A stretch of DNA of 64,000 bases, taken from contig CAJUNB010000011.1 in NCBI GenBank assembly GCA_910587635.1, positions 1 through 64,000 on the forward strand, given 5' to 3'. How positions within the stretch are numbered: position 1 is the first letter of the stretch; the number at the start of each line of letters is the position of its first letter. The translations under genes and the position numbers were made by a program. Positions 53,326 through 61,819 of this stretch are shown here, one piece after another. This DNA comes from an uncultured Lachnospiraceae bacterium. GTDB taxonomy: Bacteria; Bacillota; Clostridia; Lachnospirales; Lachnospiraceae. Under the pieces are notes generated by a model that was not told the origin of the DNA, made no database searches, and saw only the letters and a program-made list of their open reading frames with translations.

Positions 53326-53493
53326 ATTAGGAAATACTACCTGTAATACCACCAAAATACAACTGCATAGGTATGGTGTTCTTCCGGTTCAAATGATAAA
53401 GTGTACGTATCCAAATAATATCCTCGGTATGCAAGAGCATATGCTATTGTCTGTTGAGGGGAAATCAGCTAGTAAAAACAAGGAGGTAGGGAT

Positions 53494-53955
53494 ATGTATT
53501 TTATTTCTGTTTTGGCACTGATCATTACCAGCATTTTTTTCTTTATCGTAGGGCCGGGGAAGGGGAGCAATATGATCTATTGGTTCATTGATTTGCCAAG
53601 TCTGCTGCCCCTTATTCTGTTCAATATTACTATGCTGCTCAGTGCAGGGCTTTTAAAGGATTTTAATAATGCGTTCCGGTTTGTTGGCAGGACGGATCAG
53701 GAGGAATCCCTGGCAAAGCTCAGGCGTTCTGTAGAAGCGGTAAGGCTTGCAAGGAGGGTGACACTGGCAGCAGGAGGATTTGATCTGTTTTTCCAGTTTA
53801 TCCTGATTCTGGGGAGGATGGATTCCCCTGAAATGCTGGGACCTTATATCGCCATCGGTATGCTGGGGCTATTGTATGCCTTTGCTTTTGTGCTACTTCT
53901 GTTGCCGATGGAATCCCGGCTGCAGATAAAACTGCAAAATATGTTGCAGGATTAG
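53494..53955 (+). CDS. Small membrane protein, MotA-like layout, function unknown
   Basis: ATG at 53494 follows AAGGAGG; 153 residues with four membrane segments: two at the N-terminus, a cytoplasmic helix LAKLRRSVEAVRLARRV, and two at the C-terminus. The FFFIVGPGKGSNMIYWFIDLPSLL opening recalls MotA-like proteins, but no proton-channel residues are evident. It lies 13 bases before a LuxR-type regulator with membrane helices, suggesting a membrane sensor pair. Confidence 0.65.
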   Translation: MYFISVLALIITSIFFFIVGPGKGSNMIYWFIDLPSLLPLILFNITMLLSAGLLKDFNNAFRFVGRTDQEESLAKLRRSVEAVRLARRVTLAAGGFDLFFQFILILGRMDSPEMLGPYIAIGMLGLLYAFAFVLLLLPMESRLQIKLQNMLQD

Positions 53956-53968
53956 AAGGTGACCGCTT

Positions 53969-54607
53969 ATGAAAAAAAGGTGGCAGGCATTACTGTGCTT
54001 ATTTTTGTATATTATTCTGATTGCCATTGTCATGAATTTTGATATCAGGAAGCTCGTTGATATCAGGGATATAATGGCTCTGTTGGCAGGTTCTCTTTTG
54101 CTGGCGCTGCCTTTTTTTCACAGAACAATGAAAAAAGAAGAGTTTTTTCTGCTCTATGAAAAGAAGGCGATAGAGGCCGGCCTGATACAGACTTTTTTGC
54201 TGCTCTTTATCAGGTTATCGGATAAAAAAGGATATACAGAAGTTTTGCAGGATATGGCGCTGTGCTTTCGCCCCGTCCTGTATGGACTGTGTATCAGAGT
54301 GATTTTTACCAGAGAAGAGACACAGAGAATCGAAGTGCAGAGGGAAGAAGAAAAAGAGGGTTTTCTCTATAATAATAAGGGAGCTCACGAAATTTCCTTT
54401 GAGGATTGTATTGCGGTCGGATTGACGCAGCGGGAAGCGCAGATTGCGCTGATGATCTGCAGGAGATGTTCCAACCGTGAGATTGCAGAAGAGCTTGTGA
54501 TTTCGGAGATGACAGTAAAGAAGCATGTATCCAATATATTTGAAAAGACGGGAATCAGAAGGCGGGAGGAGCTCCAAGAGGCGCTCCTTTCGCTGTATAG
54601 GAAATAA
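53969..54607 (+). CDS. Membrane-associated LuxR-type transcriptional regulator
   Basis: ATG at 53969; 212 residues. The N-terminal part has two predicted membrane helices (about 5-22 and 35-52) and a further hydrophobic segment near 75; the C-terminal 65 residues are a LuxR/GerE helix-turn-helix: LTQREAQIALMICRRCSNREIAEEL and EMTVKKHVSNIFEKTG. There is no receiver domain. It probably transmits a signal through the preceding membrane protein. The S10 operon promoter starts 25 bases after its stop. Confidence 0.82.
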   Translation: MKKRWQALLCLFLYIILIAIVMNFDIRKLVDIRDIMALLAGSLLLALPFFHRTMKKEEFFLLYEKKAIEAGLIQTFLLLFIRLSDKKGYTEVLQDMALCFRPVLYGLCIRVIFTREETQRIEVQREEEKEGFLYNNKGAHEISFEDCIAVGLTQREAQIALMICRRCSNREIAEELVISEMTVKKHVSNIFEKTGIRRREELQEALLSLYRK

Positions 54608-54631
54608 AATGAAGTTTTTTTAAAAAACCCC

Positions 54632-54660
54632 TTGCAATCTGGTGATATAACGATTATACT
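54632..54660 (+). promoter_or_regulatory. Promoter of the S10-spc operon
   Basis: TTGCAA 54632-54637, a spacer of exactly 17 bases and TATACT 54655-54660. The transcription start would be near 54667, giving a leader of about 230 nt. Confidence 0.8.
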
Positions 54661-54666
54661 AATTAA

Positions 54667-54896
54667 TGCTGTGGCATTGATAGCGATGAAGCGTGAGGTT
54701 GCTGCCATCAGGCAGGTTTTCCGTGGAGCGAATGTCAAGTTAGGAAACTGACGACAAGTCACTGTACAGGTAACAGATGTCTACAAGAAGGTAGAAACGA
54801 CGTGTGAAAATCCATAGGACACACACGGGAGAGTGTACAGTCACCGCTTGTCGTACTTATCAAGTGAAAAAGTGCGAAAAGGAGGCGACTTTTTTT
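54667..54896 (+). ncRNA. S10 operon leader RNA
   Basis: The 230-nt leader contains a CTGCC-ATCA-GGCAG hairpin (54702-54715) and a long-range pairing of GACGACAAG (from about 54751) with CTTGTCGT (near 54847). Similar leaders are common before clostridial rpsJ, and in several bacteria L4 or another protein of the operon controls expression through this region. The regulator here is not shown by sequence. Confidence 0.55.
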
Positions 54897-55214
54897 ATGG
54901 CAAGTCAAGTAATGAGAATTACATTAAAAGCTTATGAGCATCAGCTGGTGGATGCTTCTGCCAAAAAAATCATTGAAACAGTTAAGAAGAATGGATCTCA
55001 GGTAAGTGGGCCGGTTCCTCTTCCTACCAAAAAGGAAGTGGTGACAATCCTTCGGGCAGTTCACAAATACAAAGATTCCAGAGAGCAGTTCGAGCAGAGA
55101 ACTCATAAGAGACTGATCGACATCATTGCTCCCACACCGAAAACTGTGGATGCATTGCAGAGGCTGGAGATGCCTGCAGGTGTTTATATTGATATCAAAA
55201 TGAAAAGTAAATAA
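54897..55214 (+). CDS. rpsJ: 30S ribosomal protein S10
   Basis: ATG at 54897 follows AAGGAGG; 105 residues, first gene of the operon. MRITLKAYEHQLVDASAKKI, the GPVPLPTK loop and the TVDALQRLEMPAGVYIDIK end are standard for S10. Besides its place in the 30S head, S10 (NusE) acts in antitermination with NusB. Confidence 0.97.
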   Translation: MASQVMRITLKAYEHQLVDASAKKIIETVKKNGSQVSGPVPLPTKKEVVTILRAVHKYKDSREQFEQRTHKRLIDIIAPTPKTVDALQRLEMPAGVYIDIKMKSK

Positions 55215-55277
55215 CCTCTACTAGTATGAACGGTTTATCCGTTCCGCTGTAGAACAGATCAGGAGGTAGAAAAGGAA

Positions 55278-55961
55278 ATGAAGAAAGCGATTTTAGCAAC
55301 AAAAATCGGCATGACACAGATCTTTAACGAAGATGGTTCCCTGATTCCGGTCACGGTGCTTCAGGCAGGTCCCTGTGTAGTAACGCAGGTAAAGACACAG
55401 GACAATGACGGATACAGTGCGGTGCAGGTGGGATTCGTTGACAAGAAAGATAAGATCATCAACAGAGATAAGGGCGGAAAGAAAGAAGTTGTCCACAGAC
55501 ATGGTGTAAACAAGCCTCAGCAGGGACACTTCAAAAAAGCTGGCGTCTCTTCCAAGAGATATGTGAGAGAGTTGAAACTGGAAAATGCAGAAGAATATGC
55601 ACTTGGCAATGAGATCAAGGCCGATATCTTTGAAGTGGGCGATAAAGTCGATGCGACAGCCATTTCCAAAGGAAAAGGATTCCAGGGGGCGATCAAAAGA
55701 CATGGACAGCACAGAGGACCTATGACACATGGTTCTAAATTCCATCGCCATCAGGGTTCCAATGGCGCTTGTTCTTCCCCAAGCAAGGTGTTCAAAGGAA
55801 AAGGGATGCCCGGCCATATGGGACATGTAAAAGTGACTGTTCAGAATCTGAGCGTCGTAAAGGTAGATGCTGAGAAGAATCTGCTTTTGGTAAAGGGTGC
55901 AGTACCGGGGCCTAAGAAAGCATTGGTAACAATCAAAGAGACTACAAGAGTAGATATTTAA
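55278..55961 (+). CDS. rplC: 50S ribosomal protein L3
   Basis: ATG at 55278; 227 residues, slightly longer than the usual 209. AILATKIGMTQIF at the start and the GSKFHRHQGSNGA and GKGMPGHMG loops, which reach toward the peptidyl transferase centre, identify it. It is an early 50S assembly protein. Confidence 0.97.
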   Translation: MKKAILATKIGMTQIFNEDGSLIPVTVLQAGPCVVTQVKTQDNDGYSAVQVGFVDKKDKIINRDKGGKKEVVHRHGVNKPQQGHFKKAGVSSKRYVRELKLENAEEYALGNEIKADIFEVGDKVDATAISKGKGFQGAIKRHGQHRGPMTHGSKFHRHQGSNGACSSPSKVFKGKGMPGHMGHVKVTVQNLSVVKVDAEKNLLLVKGAVPGPKKALVTIKETTRVDI

Positions 55962-55987
55962 TCCCGGATGAAAGGAGGACCACGCAG

Positions 55988-56608
55988 ATGGCAAACGTAT
56001 CTGTTTATAATATGGAAGGCAAAGAAGTTGAAAAGATCGACTTAAGCGATGCTGTATTTGGTGTGGAGGTCAACGAGCATCTGGTACACATGGCAGTCGT
56101 TCAGTATCTTGCGAATAGACGTCAGGGAACGCAGAAAGCAAAGACGCGTTCTGAAGTTTCCGGCGGTGGAAGAAAACCCTGGAGACAAAAAGGGACAGGG
56201 CATGCAAGACAGGGTTCCACGAGAGCACCTCAGTGGACAGGAGGAGGCGTTGTATTCGCTCCGGTACCGAGGGATTATTCTTTCAAGATGAATAAAAAAG
56301 AAAAGAGACTGGCACTGAAGTCAGTGCTGACAAGCAGAGTTTTGGAGAACAAGCTGATCGTACTCGATGAACTGAAAATGGACGAGTACAAGACAAAGCA
56401 GTTCAAAAAAGTGATGGAAAATCTGAATGTGAAGAAAGGTCTCGTAGTTCTGGCTGAGAATGACGACAAAGTGGAAAGATCCGCAAGGAATTTGAGCGGC
56501 ATCAACACCGCACTTACAAATACGATCAATGTTTATGACATTCTGAAATCAGACACACTCGTTCTGACGAAGGATGCCGTAAAGAAAATCGAGGAGGTGT
56601 ATGCATAA
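55988..56608 (+). CDS. rplD: 50S ribosomal protein L4
   Basis: ATG at 55988 follows AAAGGAGG; 206 residues. TRSEVSGGGRKPWRQKGTG and ARQGSTRAPQWTGGG form the loop lining the exit tunnel. In several bacteria L4 also represses its own operon through the leader; this may apply here. It shares one base with rplW (TAATG). Confidence 0.97.
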   Translation: MANVSVYNMEGKEVEKIDLSDAVFGVEVNEHLVHMAVVQYLANRRQGTQKAKTRSEVSGGGRKPWRQKGTGHARQGSTRAPQWTGGGVVFAPVPRDYSFKMNKKEKRLALKSVLTSRVLENKLIVLDELKMDEYKTKQFKKVMENLNVKKGLVVLAENDDKVERSARNLSGINTALTNTINVYDILKSDTLVLTKDAVKKIEEVYA

Positions 56609-56907
56609 TGGCAGTTTTACAGTATTATGACGTAATCCTTAAGCCGGTTATTACAGAGAAAAGTATGGCCGGAATGAGTGACAAGAAATATACATTTTTT
56701 GTTCATACAGAGGCAAACAAAGCACAGATTAAAGAAGCTGTGGAAAAGATGTTCGAAGGAACAAAAGTAAAGAAAGTAAATACGATCAATGTGCCCGGTA
56801 AGAAAAAAAGACGGGGGACTACCGTGGGAAGAACGGCCAAGACCAAAAAGGCAATCGTTTGGCTCACAGAAGACAGCAAAGAGATCGAGATCTTTACCGG
56901 GCTATAG
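56608..56907 (+). CDS. rplW: 50S ribosomal protein L23
   Basis: The start at 56608 overlaps the rplD stop. The 99 residues contain ILKPVITEKSM and KYTFFVHTEANKAQIKEAVE, standard for L23 at the tunnel exit where trigger factor and SRP bind. A 252-base gap with hairpin repeats follows, unusual inside this operon. Confidence 0.97.
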   Translation: MAVLQYYDVILKPVITEKSMAGMSDKKYTFFVHTEANKAQIKEAVEKMFEGTKVKKVNTINVPGKKKRRGTTVGRTAKTKKAIVWLTEDSKEIEIFTGL

Positions 56908-56914
56908 GCCGGAA

Positions 56915-57086
56915 GCACTTAACGAGGTATTTCACGAGTTTAGTGCGAGGCCGTTCCGGGAGCTTGGCGAGGTATTTTCGAGTCTAGCGAGCGGAACATA
57001 CCCGACACTTAACGAGGTATTGAACACCTGATGAGGTATTGTCGAATCTGGTGTGAAAGCCGTTCTCTGAGCATGGCGAAGAGAAC
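56915..57086 (+). repeat. GAGGTATT-loop hairpin repeats, cluster 1 (rplW-rplB gap)
   Basis: Three full hairpins (56915-56946, 56962-56988 nested in an outer GTTCCG/CGGAAC stem at 56953-56997, and 57024-57054), one half unit (57005-57022) and one collapsed unit (57062-57086, GTTCTCT/AGAGAAC without the inner hairpin). Each full unit reads 5' arm, T, three bases, loop GAGGTATT..CGA, three complementary bases, T, 3' arm. The inner triplets are AAC/GTT, GGC/GTC and GAT/ATC. The remaining bases to the rplB ribosome site show nothing else. Confidence 0.85.
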
Positions 57087-57159
57087 TTCCTAATAGATCT
57101 TAACCACCTAAGCACAGAAAAGTGCGATAATAAATCGAGAATCGAAAGGAGAAATAAAA

Positions 57160-58002
57160 ATGGGAATCAAGACATATAACCCATATACACCTTCCAGAAG
57201 AAATATGACCGGTTCTGATTTCGCGGAAATAACGAAGAATACTCCTGAAAAGAGTCTTCTTGTTTCCCTGAAAAAGAATGCAGGACGTAATAATCAAGGT
57301 AAGATTACGGTCAGACATCGTGGAGGCGGCAGCAGAAGAAAATATAGAATTATAGATTTTAAGAGAAATAAAGACGGTATCCCGGCAACGGTAATCGGTA
57401 TTGAATATGATCCGAACAGATCGGCTAACATCGCTCTCATCTGTTATGCTGATGGAGAGAAAGCCTATATTATCGCACCGGAAGGCCTGAAAGACGGCAT
57501 GAAGGTCATGAATGGACCGGGAGCGGAAGTAAGGATCGGCAATTGTATGCCTATGTCTGAAATTCCTGTAGGTACACAGATACACAATATCGAAATGCAT
57601 CCCGGCAAAGGCGGCCAGATGGTGCGCAGTGCAGGGAACAGCGCGCAGTTGATGGCAAAAGAAGGCAAGTATGCCACGCTCAGACTTCCCTCCGGTGAGA
57701 TGAGAATGGTTCCCATCGTGTGCCGGGCTACAGTGGGAGTTGTCGGAAATGCAGATCACAACCTGATTAATATTGGTAAAGCTGGACGTAAACGCCATAT
57801 GGGTATCAGACCTACGGTGCGTGGTTCCGTTATGAATCCCAATGACCATCCTCACGGCGGTGGTGAAGGCAAGACCGGAATCGGACGTCCCGGCCCATGT
57901 ACTCCCTGGGGCAAGCCTGCTCTTGGCTTAAAGACAAGAAAGAAAAAGAAACAGTCTAACAAGTTGATCATTAGAAGACGTGATGGCAGAGCGATTAAGT
58001 AA
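57160..58002 (+). CDS. rplB: 50S ribosomal protein L2
   Basis: ATG at 57160 follows GAAAGGAG; 280 residues. GIKTYNPYTPSRRNMTGSDF, HRGGGSRRKYR, and the late GVVMNPNDHPHGGGEGK-like segment (here VMNPNDHPHGGGEG) with the histidine near the peptidyl transferase centre identify L2. Confidence 0.97.
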   Translation: MGIKTYNPYTPSRRNMTGSDFAEITKNTPEKSLLVSLKKNAGRNNQGKITVRHRGGGSRRKYRIIDFKRNKDGIPATVIGIEYDPNRSANIALICYADGEKAYIIAPEGLKDGMKVMNGPGAEVRIGNCMPMSEIPVGTQIHNIEMHPGKGGQMVRSAGNSAQLMAKEGKYATLRLPSGEMRMVPIVCRATVGVVGNADHNLINIGKAGRKRHMGIRPTVRGSVMNPNDHPHGGGEGKTGIGRPGPCTPWGKPALGLKTRKKKKQSNKLIIRRRDGRAIK

Positions 58003-58027
58003 TCGATATTGATTAGGAGGAAATAAA

Positions 58028-58309
58028 ATGGCTAGATCATTAAAAAAAGGACCATTTGCAGATAAGAGCGTGCTGAAAAAGGTAGACGCTCTGAATGCAT
58101 CAGGGCAGAAACAGGTAATTAAGACCTGGTCCCGCCGTTCTACAATTTTTCCATCTTTTGTAGGACACACTTTTGCAGTGCATGATGGCAGAAGACATGT
58201 GCCTGTATATGTGACAGAAGATATGGTTGGACATAAACTTGGTGAGTTCGTTGCTACAAGAACTTATAGAGGACATGGAAAAGACGAAAAGAAATCCAGA
58301 GTAAGATAA
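58028..58309 (+). CDS. rpsS: 30S ribosomal protein S19
   Basis: ATG at 58028 follows AGGAGG; 93 residues. ARSLKKGPFADKSVLKK, the RRSTIFPSFVGHTFAVHDGR block and the basic tail are standard. It forms a 30S head complex with S13. Confidence 0.97.
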   Translation: MARSLKKGPFADKSVLKKVDALNASGQKQVIKTWSRRSTIFPSFVGHTFAVHDGRRHVPVYVTEDMVGHKLGEFVATRTYRGHGKDEKKSRVR

Positions 58310-58331
58310 TTTTGAAAGGAGGTTTCCATCC

Positions 58332-58718
58332 ATGGCAAAAGGACATAGAAGTCAGATTAAGAGAGAGAGAAATGCAAAGAAGGATACCAGACCGTCAGCT
58401 AAGTTATCTTATGCGAGAGTATCCGTACAGAAAGCATGTTTTGTTTTAGATGCCATCAGAGGCAAAGATGTGCAGACTGCGCTTGGTATTCTGGAATACA
58501 ATCCCAGATATGCGTCAAGCCTGATTAAAAAGCTGTTGGAGTCAGCCGTTGCAAATGCTGAAAACAACAACGGTATGAACAAGGATAACCTTTATGTTGC
58601 AGAGTGTTATGCAAATAAAGGACCTACGATGAAGCGAATAAGACCGAGAGCACAGGGCAGAGCTTACAGAATCGAAAAGAGAATGAGCCACATTACAGTT
58701 GTGCTTGATGAAAGATAG
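58332..58718 (+). CDS. rplV: 50S ribosomal protein L22
   Basis: ATG at 58332 follows AAAGGAGG; 128 residues. KLSYARVSVQKACFVLDAIRGK and the tunnel-lining hairpin ending in KRIRPRAQGRAYRI identify L22; alterations in this hairpin are a known cause of macrolide resistance in the family, and no unusual insertion is seen. Confidence 0.97.
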   Translation: MAKGHRSQIKRERNAKKDTRPSAKLSYARVSVQKACFVLDAIRGKDVQTALGILEYNPRYASSLIKKLLESAVANAENNNGMNKDNLYVAECYANKGPTMKRIRPRAQGRAYRIEKRMSHITVVLDER

Positions 58719-58729
58719 GAGGAAAAATC

Positions 58730-59389
58730 ATGGGACAGAAAGTTAATCCTCACGGCCTCAGAGTCGGCATTATTAAAGACTGGGATTCTAAATGGTATGC
58801 TTCTGATGCAGAATTTGCTGATTTGTTGGTAGAAGATTTTAATATCAGAAAATATCTGAAGAAGAAATTATACAGTGCCGGTATTTCTAAAATAGAAATT
58901 GAAAGAGCATCTGACCGGGTGAAGGTAATCATTTATACGGCAAAACCGGGCGTTGTCATCGGTAAAGGCGGCGCAGAGATTGAACAGACGAAAAAAGAGC
59001 TCACAAAGCTGACAGATAAAAAAGTTCTGGTAGACATTAAGGAAATCAAAAGGCCGGACAAAGACGCACAGCTCGTTGCAGAGAATATTGCACAGCAGCT
59101 TGAGAACCGTGTGTCCTTCAGACGTGCTATGAAGTCCTGTATGGGCAGAACGATGAAAGCGGGTGCACTTGGTATCAAGACTTCCGTTTCCGGTCGTCTG
59201 GGCGGTGCTGATATGGCCCGTACGGAGTTCTACAGTGATGGTACGATTCCGCTTCAGACACTCCGTGCAGATATTGAGTATGGATTCGCAGAGGCAGACA
59301 CCACATATGGTAAGGTCGGTGTAAAGGTATGGATTTACAAGGGCGAGATACTTCCGACTAAAGGAAACAAGGAAGGGAGCGATAAATAA
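58730..59389 (+). CDS. rpsC: 30S ribosomal protein S3
   Basis: ATG at 58730 follows AGGAGG; 219 residues. GQKVNPHGLRVGIIKDWDS and the KH domain with VIGKGGAEIE are clear. It forms part of the mRNA entry helicase site. Stop and rplP start share one base. Confidence 0.97.
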   Translation: MGQKVNPHGLRVGIIKDWDSKWYASDAEFADLLVEDFNIRKYLKKKLYSAGISKIEIERASDRVKVIIYTAKPGVVIGKGGAEIEQTKKELTKLTDKKVLVDIKEIKRPDKDAQLVAENIAQQLENRVSFRRAMKSCMGRTMKAGALGIKTSVSGRLGGADMARTEFYSDGTIPLQTLRADIEYGFAEADTTYGKVGVKVWIYKGEILPTKGNKEGSDK

Positions 59390-59826
59390 TGTTAATGCCA
59401 AAAAGAGTAAAACGTCGTAAACAGTTCCGTGGTTCTATGGCAGGAAAAGCTACAAGAGGGAATACGATTACTTACGGTGAATATGGTATTGTAGCAACAG
59501 AACCATGCTGGATCAAATCCAATCAGATAGAAGCTGCCCGTATCGCTATGACACGTTATATCAAACGTGGCGGCCAGGTTTGGATTAAGATCTTTCCAGA
59601 TAAACCAGTAACAACAAAACCTGCAGAAACTCGTATGGGTTCCGGTAAAGGTACTCTTGAATACTGGGTGGCAGTCGTGAAGCCAGGACGCGTTATGTTT
59701 GAAATCTCCGGTGTATCGGAAGAGCTGGCGAAAGAAGCATTGCGTCTTGCAACACATAAGCTTCCATGCAAATGTAAAATTGTTTCTAAAGCAGACTTGG
59801 AAGGCGGTGCATCAAATGAAAACTAA
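59389..59826 (+). CDS. rplP: 50S ribosomal protein L16
   Basis: Start at 59389 overlaps the rpsC stop; 145 residues. MLMPKRVKRRKQFRGSMAG and the RMGSGKG loop near the A-site tRNA are standard. Its end overlaps rpmC by 11 bases. Confidence 0.97.
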   Translation: MLMPKRVKRRKQFRGSMAGKATRGNTITYGEYGIVATEPCWIKSNQIEAARIAMTRYIKRGGQVWIKIFPDKPVTTKPAETRMGSGKGTLEYWVAVVKPGRVMFEISGVSEELAKEALRLATHKLPCKCKIVSKADLEGGASNEN

Positions 59827-60025
59827 TAAGTATGTAGAAGATTTAAAGACGAAATCAGCTGCAGAATTAGCACAGGAATTGGTAGCTGCTAAAAAAGAAC
59901 TTTTCAATTTGAGATTCCAGAACGCGACAAATCAGTTGGATAATACAGCAAGAATCAAAGATGTAAGAAAGAATATTGCCAGAATCCAGACAGTTATTAC
60001 TGAAAAGAACAAAGCACAGGCGTAG
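59816..60025 (+). CDS. rpmC: 50S ribosomal protein L29
   Basis: ATG at 59816 lies within the end of rplP, with GGAAGGCGG upstream; 69 residues. AAKKELFNLRFQNATNQLDN and ARIQTVI form the helical hairpin of L29. A longer upstream frame is a shadow of rplP. Confidence 0.96.
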   Translation: MKTNKYVEDLKTKSAAELAQELVAAKKELFNLRFQNATNQLDNTARIKDVRKNIARIQTVITEKNKAQA

Positions 60026-60062
60026 GACTTAATTCAGTTTAAGTGCAGAAAGGAGAATCACA

Positions 60063-60317
60063 GTGGAAAGAAATTTAAGAAAGACCCGTACTGGTAAAGT
60101 TATCAGTAATAAGATGGATAAAACAATTGTTGTAGCAGTTGAAGACCATGTTAAACATGCACTTTACAAGAAAATTGTAAAGAAGACTTATAAACTGAAA
60201 GCACACGATGAAAACAATGAATGCAGTATCGGTGATACGGTAAAGGTAATGGAAACAAGACCTCTGTCCAAAGACAAACGTTGGAGACTTGTGGAAATCG
60301 TAGAGAAAGTGAAATAG
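60063..60317 (+). CDS. rpsQ: 30S ribosomal protein S17
   Basis: GTG start at 60063 after AAAGGAG; 84 residues. ERNLRKTRTGKVISNKMDKTIVV-type opening and RPLSKDKRWRLVEIVEK end identify S17. Confidence 0.97.
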   Translation: MERNLRKTRTGKVISNKMDKTIVVAVEDHVKHALYKKIVKKTYKLKAHDENNECSIGDTVKVMETRPLSKDKRWRLVEIVEKVK

Positions 60318-60355
60318 TTTTCAGGCGATAGAAAAGAAATAGAAGGAGAATTGGC

Positions 60356-60724
60356 ATGATACAACAGGAAAGCAGACTGAAGGTCGCTGATAATACTGGT
60401 GCGAAAGAGCTTCTCTGCATCAGAGTTATGGGCGGATCTACAAGAAGATATGCAAGTATAGGCGATATAATTGTTGCTACTGTTAAAGATGCAACACCCG
60501 GCGGTGTTGTTAAAAAAGGCGATGTGGTAAAAGCTGTCGTTGTACGCACTGTAAAAGGCGCTCGCCGCAGGGATGGGTCTTATATCAGATTCGATGAAAA
60601 TGCTGCTGTTATCATCAAAGAGGATAAGACTCCAAGAGGAACCCGTATTTTTGGACCAGTAGCAAGAGAGCTTCGTGAAAAACAGTTTATGAAAATTGTT
60701 TCCCTGGCTCCGGAAGTATTATAA
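60356..60724 (+). CDS. rplN: 50S ribosomal protein L14
   Basis: ATG at 60356 follows AAGGAG; 122 residues. MIQQESRLKVADNTGAKEL and RGTRIFGPVARELRE are standard for L14, which forms an intersubunit bridge. Confidence 0.97.
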   Translation: MIQQESRLKVADNTGAKELLCIRVMGGSTRRYASIGDIIVATVKDATPGGVVKKGDVVKAVVVRTVKGARRRDGSYIRFDENAAVIIKEDKTPRGTRIFGPVARELREKQFMKIVSLAPEVL

Positions 60725-60736
60725 GGAGGTGTCGGA

Positions 60737-61048
60737 ATGGCTACAATGAAAATCAAAAAGGGCGACACCGTCAAAGTGATTGCCGGTAAAGATAACGGAA
60801 AAGAAGGAAAAGTAATTTCTGTTGACAGAAAGAACAATCGAGTATTGGTAGAAGGTGTCAATATTATTACAAAGCATATGAAACCTTCCGCAGCAAATCA
60901 GAACGGTGGCATTGTACAGAAAGAAGCTCCGATCCATATTTCCAATGTCATGTATGTCCATAAAGGAAAACCGACGAGAATCGGATTTAAGATGGAAAAG
61001 GACAAAAAAGTACGTTTTGCGAAATCCACAGGCGATGTGATAGATTAA
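60737..61048 (+). CDS. rplX: 50S ribosomal protein L24
   Basis: ATG at 60737 follows AAGGAGG; 103 residues. KKGDTVKVIAGKDNGKEGKV is the KOW motif of L24, an assembly initiator protein. Confidence 0.97.
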   Translation: MATMKIKKGDTVKVIAGKDNGKEGKVISVDRKNNRVLVEGVNIITKHMKPSAANQNGGIVQKEAPIHISNVMYVHKGKPTRIGFKMEKDKKVRFAKSTGDVID

Positions 61049-61073
61049 TTTTTCAGGAAGGAGGTCTAAGCAG

Positions 61074-61613
61074 GTGAGTAGACTTAAAACTTTGTACAAT
61101 GACGAAATCATAAATGCTATGATGAAAAAGTTTGGATATAAAAACGTGATGGAAGTGCCGAAGCTGGATAAGATAGTTGTCAATATCGGCGTAGGCGAGG
61201 CGAAAGAGAATGCGAAGGTGCTGGAGTCTGCAATGGCAGATCTGGAGAGAATCACCGGACAGAAGCCTATCGTTACAAAAGCAAAGAATTCAATTGCGAA
61301 CTTTAAAATCAGGGAAGGTATGCCAATTGGCTGCAAGGTGACTCTGCGTGGCGAGAAGATGTATGAATTTGCTGATCGTCTCATCAATCTTGCACTGCCC
61401 CGTGTGCGTGACTTCAGAGGTGTCAATCCCAACGCTTTTGACGGAAGAGGGAATTATGCACTGGGTATTAAAGAACAGCTGATCTTTCCTGAGATCGAAT
61501 ATGATAAGATTGATAAAGTTAGAGGCATGGATGTTATCTTTGTTACAACAGCAAAGACTGATGAAGAAGCCCGTGAACTGTTAACATTATTTAATATGCC
61601 GTTTGCAAAATAA
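61074..61613 (+). CDS. rplE: 50S ribosomal protein L5
   Basis: GTG start at 61074 after AAGGAGG; 179 residues. KIVVNIGVGEA, GQKPIVTKAKNSIANFKIREG and RDFRGVNPNAFDGRGNY identify L5, which binds 5S rRNA and P-site tRNA. Confidence 0.97.
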   Translation: MSRLKTLYNDEIINAMMKKFGYKNVMEVPKLDKIVVNIGVGEAKENAKVLESAMADLERITGQKPIVTKAKNSIANFKIREGMPIGCKVTLRGEKMYEFADRLINLALPRVRDFRGVNPNAFDGRGNYALGIKEQLIFPEIEYDKIDKVRGMDVIFVTTAKTDEEARELLTLFNMPFAK

Positions 61614-61627
61614 AAGGAGGTAAATTC

Positions 61628-61813
61628 ATGGCTAAGACAGCAATGAAGATCAAACAGCAGCGCAAACCGAAATTCTCTACAAGGGCATACAGCCGTTGTA
61701 AAATCTGTGGTCGTCCTCATGCATACTTACGGAAATACGGAATTTGCAGAATTTGCTTCCGTGAATTGGCATATAAAGGGCAGATTCCCGGTGTGAAAAA
61801 AGCAAGTTGGTGA
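61628..61813 (+). CDS. rpsZ: 30S ribosomal protein S14, zinc-binding type Z
   Basis: ATG at 61628 follows AAAGGAGG; 61 residues, the short zinc form. CKICGRPH and CRICFREL supply the four zinc ligands. A 290-base gap of hairpin repeats follows. Confidence 0.97.
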   Translation: MAKTAMKIKQQRKPKFSTRAYSRCKICGRPHAYLRKYGICRICFRELAYKGQIPGVKKASW

Positions 61814-61819
61814 CCGAAA

